64,000 nt of DNA from assembly GCF_019056515.1 (NCBI RefSeq), contig NZ_CP064873.1:62001-126000 (forward strand), in the 5' to 3' direction. The notes below the pieces were generated by a model. That model had not been told where the DNA came from. It ran no database searches and saw only the letters and a program-made list of their open reading frames with translations. The translations under genes were made by a program, and so were the position numbers. The DNA is from Microbacterium paraoxydans (GTDB lineage Bacteria; Actinomycetota; Actinomycetes; Actinomycetales; Microbacteriaceae). Below are positions 1-8,505 of the stretch, one piece after another; position 1 is the first letter of the stretch, and each line of letters begins with the position of its first letter.

Positions 1-1485
1 GTCGAGGGACCTGGTCACCTCGCCCTCTGGCACGGCCTCGAGCCCGCTCTCGGCATCTCGATCCTGTCGATCCTGCTCGGCATCGGACTCTTCCTGCTCA
101 CGCGCCGGACCGGGTGGGACCGCCGCCCCCGCCTGCTGCCGTTCACCGCCGCCGACGCCTATTACGTGGTGATGCGCGGCATCGACAGGCTCTCGGTGCT
201 GAGCACGACGCTCACCCAGCGCGGCTCGCTGCCCGTCTACGTGGGGACGATCTTCGTCGTCTTCGTCGCCGCCGAGGTCACCGCGCTGGTGGCGAGCGAC
301 ATCGACCGCTACCAGCTCTCGCTGTGGCACACGCCCGCCCAGCTCGCCGTCGCCCCGATCATGGCCGTCGCCGGCGTCGTGGCGGTGCGTGCGCGCAAGC
401 GCTACACCGGCGTCGTGCTCGCCTCGGTCACCGGTCTGGGCATGGTCGTGCTCTTCGCCACCAGCGGGGCACCGGATCTCGCGCTCACCCAGATCCTCGT
501 CGAGACGGTGACGATGGTGACCTTCGCGCTCGTCCTGCGCCGACTGCCGGCGCGCATGGGCGAGCACAACGCCTCCGTGAGCCGCATCCCGCGCGCTCTC
601 CTCGGCATCGGCGTCGGCCTCACCATGGCGTTCGTCGCCGTCGTCGCGACCCAGTCCCGCGTGGCCGACCCGATCTCGGCGATCTTCCCGGAGATCGCGT
701 ACGAGATCGGCCACGGCAAGAACGTGGTCAACGTGGCGCTCGTCGACCTCCGCGGCTGGGACACGATGGGCGAGCTCTCCGTGCTCGTGCTCGCCGCGAC
801 CGGTGTCGCCTCACTCGTGTTCGTCACGCACCGCGCCGATCTCCTCGCCGCCACGAAGACCCTGCCCCGCTCGGTGCGGAAGTCCGCGCGCAGTCGGCCA
901 CTCGTGGAGACCACGGACGGTGTGCGCTTCCAGACCGCGGAGAACCGCTCGGCGCCGCGCGCCTGGCTCGTCGGCGGCCAGAAGATGAAGCCCGAGAACC
1001 GGTCGATCCTGCTCGAGGTCATCGTCCGCATCCTGTTCCACACGATCATCGTCGTGTCGATCTTCCTGCTCTTCGCCGGGCACAACCTCCCCGGCGGCGG
1101 CTTCGCGGGCGGGCTCGTCGCCGGCATGGCGCTCGTCATGCGCTACATCGCGGGAGGGCGCTGGGAGCTGGGCGCTGCGGCGCCGACCGATGCCGGTCGC
1201 CTCCTCGGCACGGGTCTGATCCTCGCCGTGGGCACCGCGGTCGTGCCGCTGTTCTTCGGCCTCGCGCCGCTCACCAGCACCTTCTGGGAGTGGGAGATCC
1301 CCGGCATCGGACACATGGAGTTCGTCACCTCGACGATCTTCGACATCGGCGTCTACCTCGTCGTGATCGGACTCGTCCTCGACGTGCTCCGCAGTCTCGG
1401 TGCGGAAGTGGACCGGCAGGCGGCACAGCGCACCGGCGCGGGCGTCGCCGTCGACTTCTCCTCGCGGGCAGGGGGGAACGGCTGA
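1..1485 (+). CDS. mnhA: Na+/H+ antiporter MnhA/MrpA, C-terminal part (5' cut by window)
   Basis: The reading frame is open from base 1, so only the last ~494 residues of the MrpA subunit are visible. MrpA is the large proton-pumping membrane subunit of the Mrp complex, exchanging cytoplasmic Na+ for external H+. The visible part is strongly hydrophobic with repeated membrane segments. From about residue 330 it contains an MrpB-like domain with the typical stretch HNLPGGGFAGGLVAG, so this is the actinobacterial MrpA-MrpB fusion form. This explains why no separate mnhB gene follows. The stop overlaps the next gene start (TGATG), the first of a chain of overlaps that couples the operon. Confidence 0.93.
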   Translation, partial: VEGPGHLALWHGLEPALGISILSILLGIGLFLLTRRTGWDRRPRLLPFTAADAYYVVMRGIDRLSVLSTTLTQRGSLPVYVGTIFVVFVAAEVTALVASDIDRYQLSLWHTPAQLAVAPIMAVAGVVAVRARKRYTGVVLASVTGLGMVVLFATSGAPDLALTQILVETVTMVTFALVLRRLPARMGEHNASVSRIPRALLGIGVGLTMAFVAVVATQSRVADPISAIFPEIAYEIGHGKNVVNVALVDLRGWDTMGELSVLVLAATGVASLVFVTHRADLLAATKTLPRSVRKSARSRPLVETTDGVRFQTAENRSAPRAWLVGGQKMKPENRSILLEVIVRILFHTIIVVSIFLLFAGHNLPGGGFAGGLVAGMALVMRYIAGGRWELGAAAPTDAGRLLGTGLILAVGTAVVPLFFGLAPLTSTFWEWEIPGIGHMEFVTSTIFDIGVYLVVIGLVLDVLRSLGAEVDRQAAQRTGAGVAVDFSSRAGGNG

Positions 1486-2075
1486 TGGACGTCTCGCTGG
1501 CCCTCATCGCGATCATGGCCGTGCTCTTCGCGTGCGGCGTGTACGCGATGCTGGAGCGCAGCCTCACCCGCGTCCTCATCGGTTTCCTCCTGCTCGGCAA
1601 CGCCACGAACCTCCTGCTGCTCATCGTGATGGGCGTGCCGGGCAACGCGCCGTTCTTCGGCACCGAGGGCGACCTGAGCGACCCGCTGCCGCAGGCCCTG
1701 ACGCTCACCGCCATCGTCATCACGTTCGCGGTCTCCGCGTTCCTGCTCGCGCTCATCTACCGGTCGTGGCAGCTCGGCCAGGCGGACACGGTCGAGGACG
1801 ACGAGGCCGACATCGCGCTGCGCGAGCGCACCGACGCCGACGAAGACCTCATGGACGACGAGTCCGAGTCGGGCGACGACGACGCCACCACCGACTTCGT
1901 GGGCGTGCAGACCGCTCCGATCACCGTCCTGCACATGCGCGACAACCCGGCGATCCACGATGACGCGCCGTACGACGCGCCCTTCGTCCCCGAGCCGGAG
2001 CCCGAACCCGATGGCGCCGCCGACGGCGCTGCAGACCGGGACGACGACACGACAGACGGGGAGGGCAGGCCATGA
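1485..2075 (+). CDS. mnhC: Na+/H+ antiporter subunit MnhC/MrpC with long acidic tail
   Basis: This 196-residue protein is the MrpC subunit, a NuoK-like membrane protein of the Mrp antiporter. The first ~100 residues hold three membrane segments and the family motif LLGNATNLLLL, ending with QALTLTAIVITFAVSA. The remaining ~95 residues are very rich in Asp, Glu and Pro and have no hydrophobic segment. MrpC is usually about 110-125 residues, so the tail is an addition. The start was chosen at the ATG overlapping the mnhA stop; longer in-frame extension upstream only mirrors mnhA. The gene overlaps mnhD by ATGA. Confidence 0.92.
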   Translation: MDVSLALIAIMAVLFACGVYAMLERSLTRVLIGFLLLGNATNLLLLIVMGVPGNAPFFGTEGDLSDPLPQALTLTAIVITFAVSAFLLALIYRSWQLGQADTVEDDEADIALRERTDADEDLMDDESESGDDDATTDFVGVQTAPITVLHMRDNPAIHDDAPYDAPFVPEPEPEPDGAADGAADRDDDTTDGEGRP

Positions 2076-3625
2076 CCACGCTCGTCCCGCTCCTCGTCGC
2101 CCTGCCGCTCCTCGGTGCGGCGATCACCCTGGTCTTCGGTCGCAATGCGCGCCTGCAGGTGTTCGTCACCGTCGCGACACTCGCGGTCGTGTCCGTCATC
2201 GCGGCGGTGCTGCTCGTCGTCGTCGACGCGGGCTCCCCGCTGGCGGTCTCGGTGGGCGGGTGGCCGGTGCCGTTCGGCATCGTCCTCTACGTCGACCGTC
2301 TCGCCGCGCTCCTGGTGCTCGTCTCCAGCGTGGTGCTGCTCGCGGTCCTCCTCTTCTCCATCGGTCAGGGCGTGGCCGACGGGCCGGACGAGACCCCGAT
2401 CTCGATCTTCAACCCCTCGTACCTGATCCTCGCCGCCGGCATCTTCAACGCCTTCATCGCCGGCGACCTGTTCAACCTGTACGTCGGGTTCGAGATCCTC
2501 CTCGTGGCCTCGTACGTGCTGATCACCTTGGGCAGCACGGAGTCGCGCATCCGCACCGGCGCGGTCTACATCGTCGTCTCGCTCGTCTCGTCGATCCTGT
2601 TCCTCGCGTCGATCGCGATGATCTACGGCGCCCTCGGCACGGTCAACATGGCCCAGATCGCCGAGCGGATGGCGGAGCTGCCGCAGGACACGCAGCTCGT
2701 GCTGCACCTCATGCTCGTGGTCGCCTTCGGGATCAAGGCCGCGATCTTCCCCGTGTCGTTCTGGCTGCCCGACTCCTACCCGACGGCCCCCGCGCCGGTG
2801 ACCGCCGTGTTCGCCGGCCTGCTGACCAAGGTCGGCGTGTACGCACTGATCCGGACGGAGACGCAGCTCTTCGCCTCGAACAGCATCGACACGCTGCTGC
2901 TCATCATCGCGCTGGCGACGATGATCGTCGGGGTCCTCGGCGCCGTCGCGCAGGCCGAGCTCAAGCGGATCCTGTCGTTCACGCTCGTCAGCCACGTCGG
3001 CTACATGATCTTCGGTCTCGCGATCGCGACCCCGGCGGCGATCGGCGCGACCGTGTACTACATCGTCCACCACATCGTCGTGCAGACCACCCTGTTCCTC
3101 GCGGTGGGACTCATCGAACGTCGGGCCGGCAGCACCTCCATCCTCCGGGTCAAGGGTCTGCTCAAGATCGCTCCCGTGATCGCGCTGCTGTACTTCATCC
3201 CGGCGATCAACCTCGGTGGTCTGCCGCCGTTCTCCGGGTTCATCGGCAAGTTCGCCCTGTTCGAAGCGGCCGCGTCCGTGGGCACCCCGCTCATGATCGT
3301 GCTCATCTTCGGCGGCATCATCACGTCGCTGCTCACCCTCTACGCCCTCATGAGGGCCTGGAACCTCGCGTTCTGGCGTGAGGAGGAGGACTCGACCGAG
3401 ACCGAGGGGCGCATCTCGTACCTCACCGGAGCCCCCGCCGCGGATGAGCAGCAGGAGCGCCGGCACATCCCCAAGATCATGACCGTGGCCACTGCCGGGA
3501 TGGTCACCGTGACGGTGGCCCTGACGATCTTCGCCGGACCGCTGTACGCTCTGTGCGACCGTATCGGGGCGGGCCTGCTGCAGCCGGTCAACCTCGTCCA
3601 GCTGGAAGACGAGGTGGAGGGATGA
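2072..3625 (+). CDS. mnhD: Na+/H+ antiporter subunit MnhD/MrpD
   Basis: The 517-residue protein belongs to the proton-conducting membrane transporter family shared with NuoL/M/N. It has about 14 hydrophobic segments. It contains the characteristic lysine-bearing stretches, for example FGIKAAIFPVSFWLPDSYP in the middle and AELKRILSFTLVSHVGYM further on, that line the proton path. In the Mrp complex MrpD works with MrpA to couple H+ entry to Na+ export. It overlaps mnhC by ATGA and mnhE by ATGA, so translation is coupled. Length is normal for the family. Confidence 0.96.
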   Translation: MTTLVPLLVALPLLGAAITLVFGRNARLQVFVTVATLAVVSVIAAVLLVVVDAGSPLAVSVGGWPVPFGIVLYVDRLAALLVLVSSVVLLAVLLFSIGQGVADGPDETPISIFNPSYLILAAGIFNAFIAGDLFNLYVGFEILLVASYVLITLGSTESRIRTGAVYIVVSLVSSILFLASIAMIYGALGTVNMAQIAERMAELPQDTQLVLHLMLVVAFGIKAAIFPVSFWLPDSYPTAPAPVTAVFAGLLTKVGVYALIRTETQLFASNSIDTLLLIIALATMIVGVLGAVAQAELKRILSFTLVSHVGYMIFGLAIATPAAIGATVYYIVHHIVVQTTLFLAVGLIERRAGSTSILRVKGLLKIAPVIALLYFIPAINLGGLPPFSGFIGKFALFEAAASVGTPLMIVLIFGGIITSLLTLYALMRAWNLAFWREEEDSTETEGRISYLTGAPAADEQQERRHIPKIMTVATAGMVTVTVALTIFAGPLYALCDRIGAGLLQPVNLVQLEDEVEG

Positions 3626-4215
3626 GCCCCGAGACCAAGAGCGTCTGGCGGGACATCGGCATGCAGCTGCCGTTCCTCGCCTGGCTGATCGTGCTGTGGA
3701 TGCTGCTGTGGGCCCAGTTCACGGTGCTCTCCTTCCTCACGGGACTCGTGGTGGCGATCTTCGTGACGCGGGTGTTCCGCCTGCCCACGGTCGAGCTCTC
3801 CGGGCGCATCAACCTCTGGTACGGCGCGCTGTTCGTGGTGCAGTTCCTCTTCGCGATCCTCCGTGGCGCGCTCTCGGTGACCGTGCAGGTGTTCGACTTC
3901 CGCCGGCAGCCCGGCACCGCCATCATCGCGGTGCCGCTCCGCTATGCCGATGACCTCGTCATGACGCACGTCGCCGTGGTGTCGTCGCTCATCCCGGGCT
4001 CCCTGGTGGTCGAGGCCGACCGCGACCGCGGGATCCTCTACCTGCACGTGATCGGCGTGCGCAGCCGGGAGGACGTCGAGACGCAGCGGCAGGGCGTGCT
4101 CGGCTGGGAGAAACGGATCGTCCGGGCGCTCGGCAATCCGACCCAGTACCGGGCGCTCAAGGCCGACGAGCGTGCCGGCCGCATCGACCCCGCGACGATC
4201 GGCGGTGCCCGATGA
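3622..4215 (+). CDS. mnhE: Na+/H+ antiporter subunit MnhE/MrpE
   Basis: This 197-residue membrane protein matches MrpE, the small conserved accessory subunit of the Mrp antiporter. Two to three hydrophobic segments occupy roughly residues 10-90 and a soluble domain follows. That domain contains the typical sequence MTHVAVVSSLIPGSLVVEAD. The ATG at 3622 was chosen because it overlaps the mnhD stop (ATGA) and follows GGAGGG; the longer frame from 3553 lies wholly inside mnhD. Confidence 0.94.
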   Translation: MSPETKSVWRDIGMQLPFLAWLIVLWMLLWAQFTVLSFLTGLVVAIFVTRVFRLPTVELSGRINLWYGALFVVQFLFAILRGALSVTVQVFDFRRQPGTAIIAVPLRYADDLVMTHVAVVSSLIPGSLVVEADRDRGILYLHVIGVRSREDVETQRQGVLGWEKRIVRALGNPTQYRALKADERAGRIDPATIGGAR

Positions 4216-4481
4216 ACACCCTGCTCCTCATCATCCTCGCCGTGTTCGGCGTGGCCGCGATCCTCGCCGTCATCCGCATCGTCCGCGGTCCGTCGATCCT
4301 CGACCGTGCCGTCGCCGCCGACGTGCTGCTGACCGAGGTCATGTGCGTGCTCGGCGCCGAGATGGCCATCAACGGCCACACCCGCAACATCCCCGTGCTC
4401 CTCATCATCGCGGCGGTTGGTGTGTTCGGATCGATCGCGGTCGCCCGGTTCGTCGCGAGAAGGGACAACACGACACCATGA
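4212..4481 (+). CDS. mnhF: Na+/H+ antiporter subunit MnhF/MrpF
   Basis: The 89-residue protein has three membrane segments and the family motif IVRGPSILDRAVAADVL near residues 22-40. This is diagnostic for MrpF (PhaF), a small integral subunit of Mrp-type antiporters. It starts at the ATG overlapping the mnhE stop and its own stop overlaps the mnhG start, both by ATGA. Length and position in the operon are as expected. Confidence 0.95.
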   Translation: MNTLLLIILAVFGVAAILAVIRIVRGPSILDRAVAADVLLTEVMCVLGAEMAINGHTRNIPVLLIIAAVGVFGSIAVARFVARRDNTTP

Positions 4482-4867
4482 ACGTGTTCGGTCTGATGAT
4501 CCCTGATGCCGTCGTCGACGTGGCGGTGCTCGTGCTCATCCTGCTCGGGGCGATCCTCTGCCTCTCCGCCTCCGTGGGGCTCCTGCACTTCCGCGACGTG
4601 CCCACGCGACTGCACGCCGCGACGAAGCCGCAGGTGCTCGGGCTGCTGCTGATCTGCGTGGCGATCGCGCTGTCGCAGCGGTCCGTCGGCGGTGTGCTGT
4701 TCGGCCTCGTGCTCGTCGCCCCCGTGGTGCTCATGCAGTTCGCGACCGCGCCCCTGTCCGCGCACATGGTGGGCCGGCAGGCCTACCGCAACGGCACGAT
4801 CGAGCAGCGGGGTCTCGTCGTCGACGAGCTCGCCGAGTCGAAGCAGACCCCTCCCGCCGCCGGCTGA
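4478..4867 (+). CDS. mnhG: Na+/H+ antiporter subunit MnhG/MrpG
   Basis: The 129-residue protein is MrpG, the last subunit of the Mrp operon. Three membrane segments are visible, with the signature LLHFRDVPTRLHAATKPQVLG at about residues 34-54 that defines the family. The start ATG overlaps the mnhF stop. A longer frame beginning upstream lies within mnhE/F and was rejected. The gene is followed at once by a strong inverted repeat, consistent with the end of the transcription unit. Confidence 0.95.
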   Translation: MNVFGLMIPDAVVDVAVLVLILLGAILCLSASVGLLHFRDVPTRLHAATKPQVLGLLLICVAIALSQRSVGGVLFGLVLVAPVVLMQFATAPLSAHMVGRQAYRNGTIEQRGLVVDELAESKQTPPAAG

Positions 4868-4870
4868 CCG

Positions 4871-4931
4871 TTTCGAGTCGCGCACTGTGCTCCATTTCGG
4901 CCGCAGATGCCGCACAGTGAGCGATTCGAAG
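4871..4931. terminator. 20-bp inverted repeat between convergent mnhG and hydrolase genes
   Basis: The arms at 4871-4890 and 4912-4931 pair at 17 of 20 positions around a 21-base loop. The repeat lies 4 bases after the mnhG stop and 3 bases from the stop of the converging hydrolase gene, as expected for a bidirectional terminator. There is no T-run. The very long arm and AT-richer ends could also mark a dispersed palindromic repeat; I see no second copy in this window. Confidence 0.6.
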
Positions 4932-4933
4932 GG

Positions 4934-5695
4934 CTAGGTGCGGGTGGCGAAGGCCTCGATGAGGCGGGCGGCGGGCTCGGAGTCGCTGATGAGGGTGCCG
5001 TGTCCGTGGTCCGGGATGACGGCGAGCTCCGCCCCCGGGATGGCGTCGAGGATGTCCTGGCACCAGCTCATCGGGGCCAGCGGGTCGTCCTCGCCGCGCA
5101 GCACCAGCACCGGGCAGGCGATGCGCACGAACGCCTTCTCCGGCTGATGCACGATGGTCGCCCGCATCTTGCGGATCAGGTGCGGGCCGCCGCGGAGGTA
5201 CTCGCGGGCACCGCGCCAGATCACGAGGGGGCGCTCGCCCAGGAGGTCCTGGAGGAGGTAGCGGGCCTGGGCGCCGATGTTCCGTTCGGCCTTGTCGACG
5301 GTCGGGCCCGCCAGCACGACCCCGGCCACGAGGGACGGATGCCGGGCGGCGAGTTCCGCCGCGATCTGACTGCCCATGGAGTGCCCGATCACCACGACGG
5401 GGTCGGCGTCGACATGCCGGAGATAGGCGGCCACCAGGTCGGCGTGCCGCTGCATCGTCAGCGTCCGCGTGGGCTCCGGGGCCTCGCCGAAGCCGGGGAG
5501 GTCGAGCGCGATCACCCGCCCCTGCAGCCGCTGGGTGAGGTCGAGGTAGACGCTGCGCCCCATGCCGATGCCGTGCAGCAGCAGGTAGGTGGGCGGACCG
5601 TCGCCGAAGGTCTCGGCGATCAGGGTCGCACCGCCGTGCTCGAACTCGAGGAGGGTGGCCGGCGTCCCCTTCGGGGCGAGGTAGCTGGTGGGCAC
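4934..5695 (-). CDS. Alpha/beta hydrolase
   Basis: The 253-residue protein is a compact alpha/beta-hydrolase without signal peptide, so probably cytoplasmic. Visible family features are the oxyanion-hole turn LLHGIGMG at residues 39-46, the nucleophile elbow GHSMGS with Ser106, the acid in GEDDPLAP near residue 204 and the catalytic histidine in PDHGHG near residue 230. The triad therefore looks complete. The substrate cannot be read from the sequence; esterase, lactonase or carboxylester hydrolase activities are all possible. It stands alone, converging on the Mrp operon. Confidence 0.88.
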   Translation of the reverse strand: MPTSYLAPKGTPATLLEFEHGGATLIAETFGDGPPTYLLLHGIGMGRSVYLDLTQRLQGRVIALDLPGFGEAPEPTRTLTMQRHADLVAAYLRHVDADPVVVIGHSMGSQIAAELAARHPSLVAGVVLAGPTVDKAERNIGAQARYLLQDLLGERPLVIWRGAREYLRGGPHLIRKMRATIVHQPEKAFVRIACPVLVLRGEDDPLAPMSWCQDILDAIPGAELAVIPDHGHGTLISDSEPAARLIEAFATRT

Positions 5696-5730
5696 CTGTC
5701 CACGCTAGCCGAGCACCCTCCACCCGCCTC

Positions 5731-8373
5731 TCAGCCGGCGGGCGTGAGTGTCAGGGTGTCGACCGCGGCCGCCTTCACGGCCTTCGGCGTGAACGCCCAG
5801 TGACGCTGGACCCCCGTCGACCAGTCCTTCGTCTGATCGACGTAGTGCGCGTGGAACGCGTGACCGGAGGCTCCGGTCAGGTGGATCCAGGTCGAGCCGT
5901 CGAAGTCGGCGAGGTCGACGACCATGCGCATGGAGGGGACGGTGGTGGTGGCGTACGAGACGCCGAGCTGCCACCCCGTCGCATCGACCACGGAAGCCCC
6001 GCCGCCCACCGGATAGGGCCCACGGTTGAAGAGGGCCTCGATCGGGGCGATGCCGGAGGAGCCGAACGTGTCGCTGGTGAGGGTGAGGGCGTGCAGGTCG
6101 CCCCAGTTCCAGCGCGCCACGTCCGTGCCCTGGATCCCGGACAGCTCGTCGTACGCCTCCTCGGCCGACAGCGCGAGCATCTCGTCCCGGCCGTCGACAT
6201 CGAGCTCGGGGTTGCTCCACAGCGGGTCGTCCGGGTCCTCCAGCATCGCGCCGACGACGGTGAACAGGCGGCCCTGGCCGTCGATCGGGAGAGGCTGCTC
6301 GCGCTCGGCGAAGATGTTCTGCACGAGGTTCGACCACAGAACGTTCGCGTACGCGGCCCCGGCGGACGACGCGCTGTTCTGCCCGTCCCACCCGCGCAGC
6401 AGCTCGACCGCGCGCTGCGGACCCGCTCCCTCGACCTCGACGTCGGCCATCGCGGCCACGAGCTGCGTGCCGATCCACATCTCGCCGTCCATCTGGATCT
6501 CGCGCATGTCGTCGGCCGTCAGTGGCCCGGCGGCGGCCCGGCGTTCGATGAGGTGGGCGATGCGGGCGGCGCGGTAGCCCTGGTCCCAGTCCCGCGAGAG
6601 GAAGTGCTCGTAGTCGTCGGTGACGATGGCGTTGTTGGCCGTGACGATGTATCCGGAGCGGGGGTTGTAGGACACCGGCAGCTCCTCGAACGGGATGTAC
6701 CCGGTCCAGTCGTAGCTGCTGTCCCATCCGGGCTGCGGCATCCAGCCGTCGCCGGCCCCGCGGATCGGGAGGCGGCCGGGGGTCTGGTAGCCGATGTTGC
6801 CGTCGACGTCGGCGTAGATGAGGTTCTGCGCCGGCACGTCGAACAGGGAGGCCGCGCGGCGGAAGTCCTCGAAGTCCTGGGCGGTCGACAGCGCGAAGAT
6901 CGCCGTCGCCGTGGTGCCGGGGTCGAGCGCCGTCCACCGCAGGCTCACGGCGTACTCGGCATCGTCGGACCCGGGGGCATCGGGCACGGTGCCCTCCGCT
7001 GTGAGCCCGGGCGTCGGGTCGTCCGCGATCGCGGTGAAGTCGTCCGTGAGGCCGGAGATGATCGGTCCGTGCACGGTGGAGCGGATGGTGAGCTCGATGT
7101 CGTCCCCGCCGGCGACCTCGATGGTCTCCGTGCTCTCCTCCAGCGGCACGAGCTCGCCGTCGCGCCAGTAGGAGTCGCCCTCGATGCGCTCGACGTACAG
7201 GTCGGTGACATCGGTGGTGAGGTTGGTGAAGCCCCAGGCCACGCGCTGGTTGTGGCCGATGACGATGCCGGGCAGTCCGGAGAAGGAGAACCCGCCGACG
7301 TCGAACGGGCAGTCCTCGTCCACCGTCGAGCACTTGAGCTGCACCTGGTACCAGACCGACGGGAGCGAGGCGCCGAGGTGCGGGTCGTTGGCGAGCAGCG
7401 GCATCCCGGACTCGGTGAGGTCACCGGAGACCACCCAGGAGTTAGAGCCGATGCCCTCGCCGACGTCGCCGACGAGCATGCTCGCCGCCTCGATGACGGA
7501 GGACGTCTCCTCCCACTCCACCGTGGTGAGCGCCTGCTGCGCCTCGCCGTCGCCCTGAGGCGTGGGGAAGGCCGCAGGCTCGGCGCCGGGCTCCAGCGGC
7601 GGGACGGTGGAGATGGTGGGCACGATCACCGGGTTCCGATCGAAGGGGTAGTCCGGGTAGAGCGTGCCGAGCAGGGCCTCCACGTCGGCGTCCGGGTCGT
7701 CGGCGAGCTGCCCGGCGAGCAGTGCGCGCTCGGTCTCGTCCTCGACGTTGGTGCGGAGATCCCAGGCCATCGCCTTCAGCCACGCCACCGAGTCCGCCGG
7801 CTCCCACGGCTCCGGCTCGTAGTCGGGGTTCTGCAGCCCGAGGACCGCGTACTCGAGCGACAGCTCCGCGCCCGAACGCGAGGACAGGTAGGCGTTGACA
7901 CCGTCCGCGTAGGCCTCGTAGTAGCCGCGGGTGACGTCGTCCATCGCCTCGACCTCGGCCTCGGCGGTGGTGCGCCAGCCCAGGGTGCGCAGGAACGCGT
8001 CGGTGCCGGCCTGGGATGCGCCGAACAGCTCGGCGACCCGCCCGGAGGTGACGTGGCGGCGGAAGTCCATCTCGAAGAACCGGTCCTGCGCGTGCACGAA
8101 GCCCTCGGCGAAGAAGAGGTCGTCCGAGGAGTCAGCGGTGATCGAGGGCACCCCGCTGGCGTCGCGCTGCACGGTGACCTCCGCCTTCAGGCCGTCGAGC
8201 GTCGTGGTGCCGGAGGTCTGCGGGAAGGAGCGCTGGATCGTCCACGTCACGAAGAACGCGGCGGCGACGGCCACGATCACGACAGCGGCGACCACGAGGA
8301 ACGCGATGCGTCCGATGCGGGCACCCAAGGAGAGGCGCGGGGGAACGGCGGACGCCGGCGAATCGGTCATCAT
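5731..8373 (-). CDS. Penicillin acylase family protein (Ntn hydrolase), membrane anchored
   Basis: The 880-residue protein belongs to the penicillin amidase (S45) family of N-terminal-nucleophile hydrolases, made as one chain and self-cleaved. The predicted cleavage is before Ser310 in the motif GSNSWVVSG, making Ser310 the catalytic nucleophile of the beta chain. The stretch SGLPGIVIGHNQRVAWGFTN is typical of the family. Residues ~22-45 form one hydrophobic segment after a basic patch, so the enzyme is probably exported but anchored. Family members cleave beta-lactam side chains, N-acyl-homoserine lactones or lipopeptide acyl chains; the substrate here is unknown. The start has a weak AAAGAG about 12 bases upstream. 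Confidence 0.9.
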   Translation of the reverse strand: MMTDSPASAVPPRLSLGARIGRIAFLVVAAVVIVAVAAAFFVTWTIQRSFPQTSGTTTLDGLKAEVTVQRDASGVPSITADSSDDLFFAEGFVHAQDRFFEMDFRRHVTSGRVAELFGASQAGTDAFLRTLGWRTTAEAEVEAMDDVTRGYYEAYADGVNAYLSSRSGAELSLEYAVLGLQNPDYEPEPWEPADSVAWLKAMAWDLRTNVEDETERALLAGQLADDPDADVEALLGTLYPDYPFDRNPVIVPTISTVPPLEPGAEPAAFPTPQGDGEAQQALTTVEWEETSSVIEAASMLVGDVGEGIGSNSWVVSGDLTESGMPLLANDPHLGASLPSVWYQVQLKCSTVDEDCPFDVGGFSFSGLPGIVIGHNQRVAWGFTNLTTDVTDLYVERIEGDSYWRDGELVPLEESTETIEVAGGDDIELTIRSTVHGPIISGLTDDFTAIADDPTPGLTAEGTVPDAPGSDDAEYAVSLRWTALDPGTTATAIFALSTAQDFEDFRRAASLFDVPAQNLIYADVDGNIGYQTPGRLPIRGAGDGWMPQPGWDSSYDWTGYIPFEELPVSYNPRSGYIVTANNAIVTDDYEHFLSRDWDQGYRAARIAHLIERRAAAGPLTADDMREIQMDGEMWIGTQLVAAMADVEVEGAGPQRAVELLRGWDGQNSASSAGAAYANVLWSNLVQNIFAEREQPLPIDGQGRLFTVVGAMLEDPDDPLWSNPELDVDGRDEMLALSAEEAYDELSGIQGTDVARWNWGDLHALTLTSDTFGSSGIAPIEALFNRGPYPVGGGASVVDATGWQLGVSYATTTVPSMRMVVDLADFDGSTWIHLTGASGHAFHAHYVDQTKDWSTGVQRHWAFTPKAVKAAAVDTLTLTPAG

Positions 8374-8505
8374 CGTCGAGAACTCTTTCGGGTAGCCAGG
8401 TGGGACTCAGTCCCACCGAGCCCCAGTACGCGTTTCACGGGTACGCGCTCTCGCATCATAGCCTTCCCGCGCTCGCCGCGGGACGGACCGCGGCGAGCGG
8501 GAGGC

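Noticed and set aside
1757..3466. A 569-residue minus-strand frame opposite mnhC/mnhD
   Set aside because: Very polar Arg/Glu/Asp-rich text without motifs, opposite clear Mrp genes.
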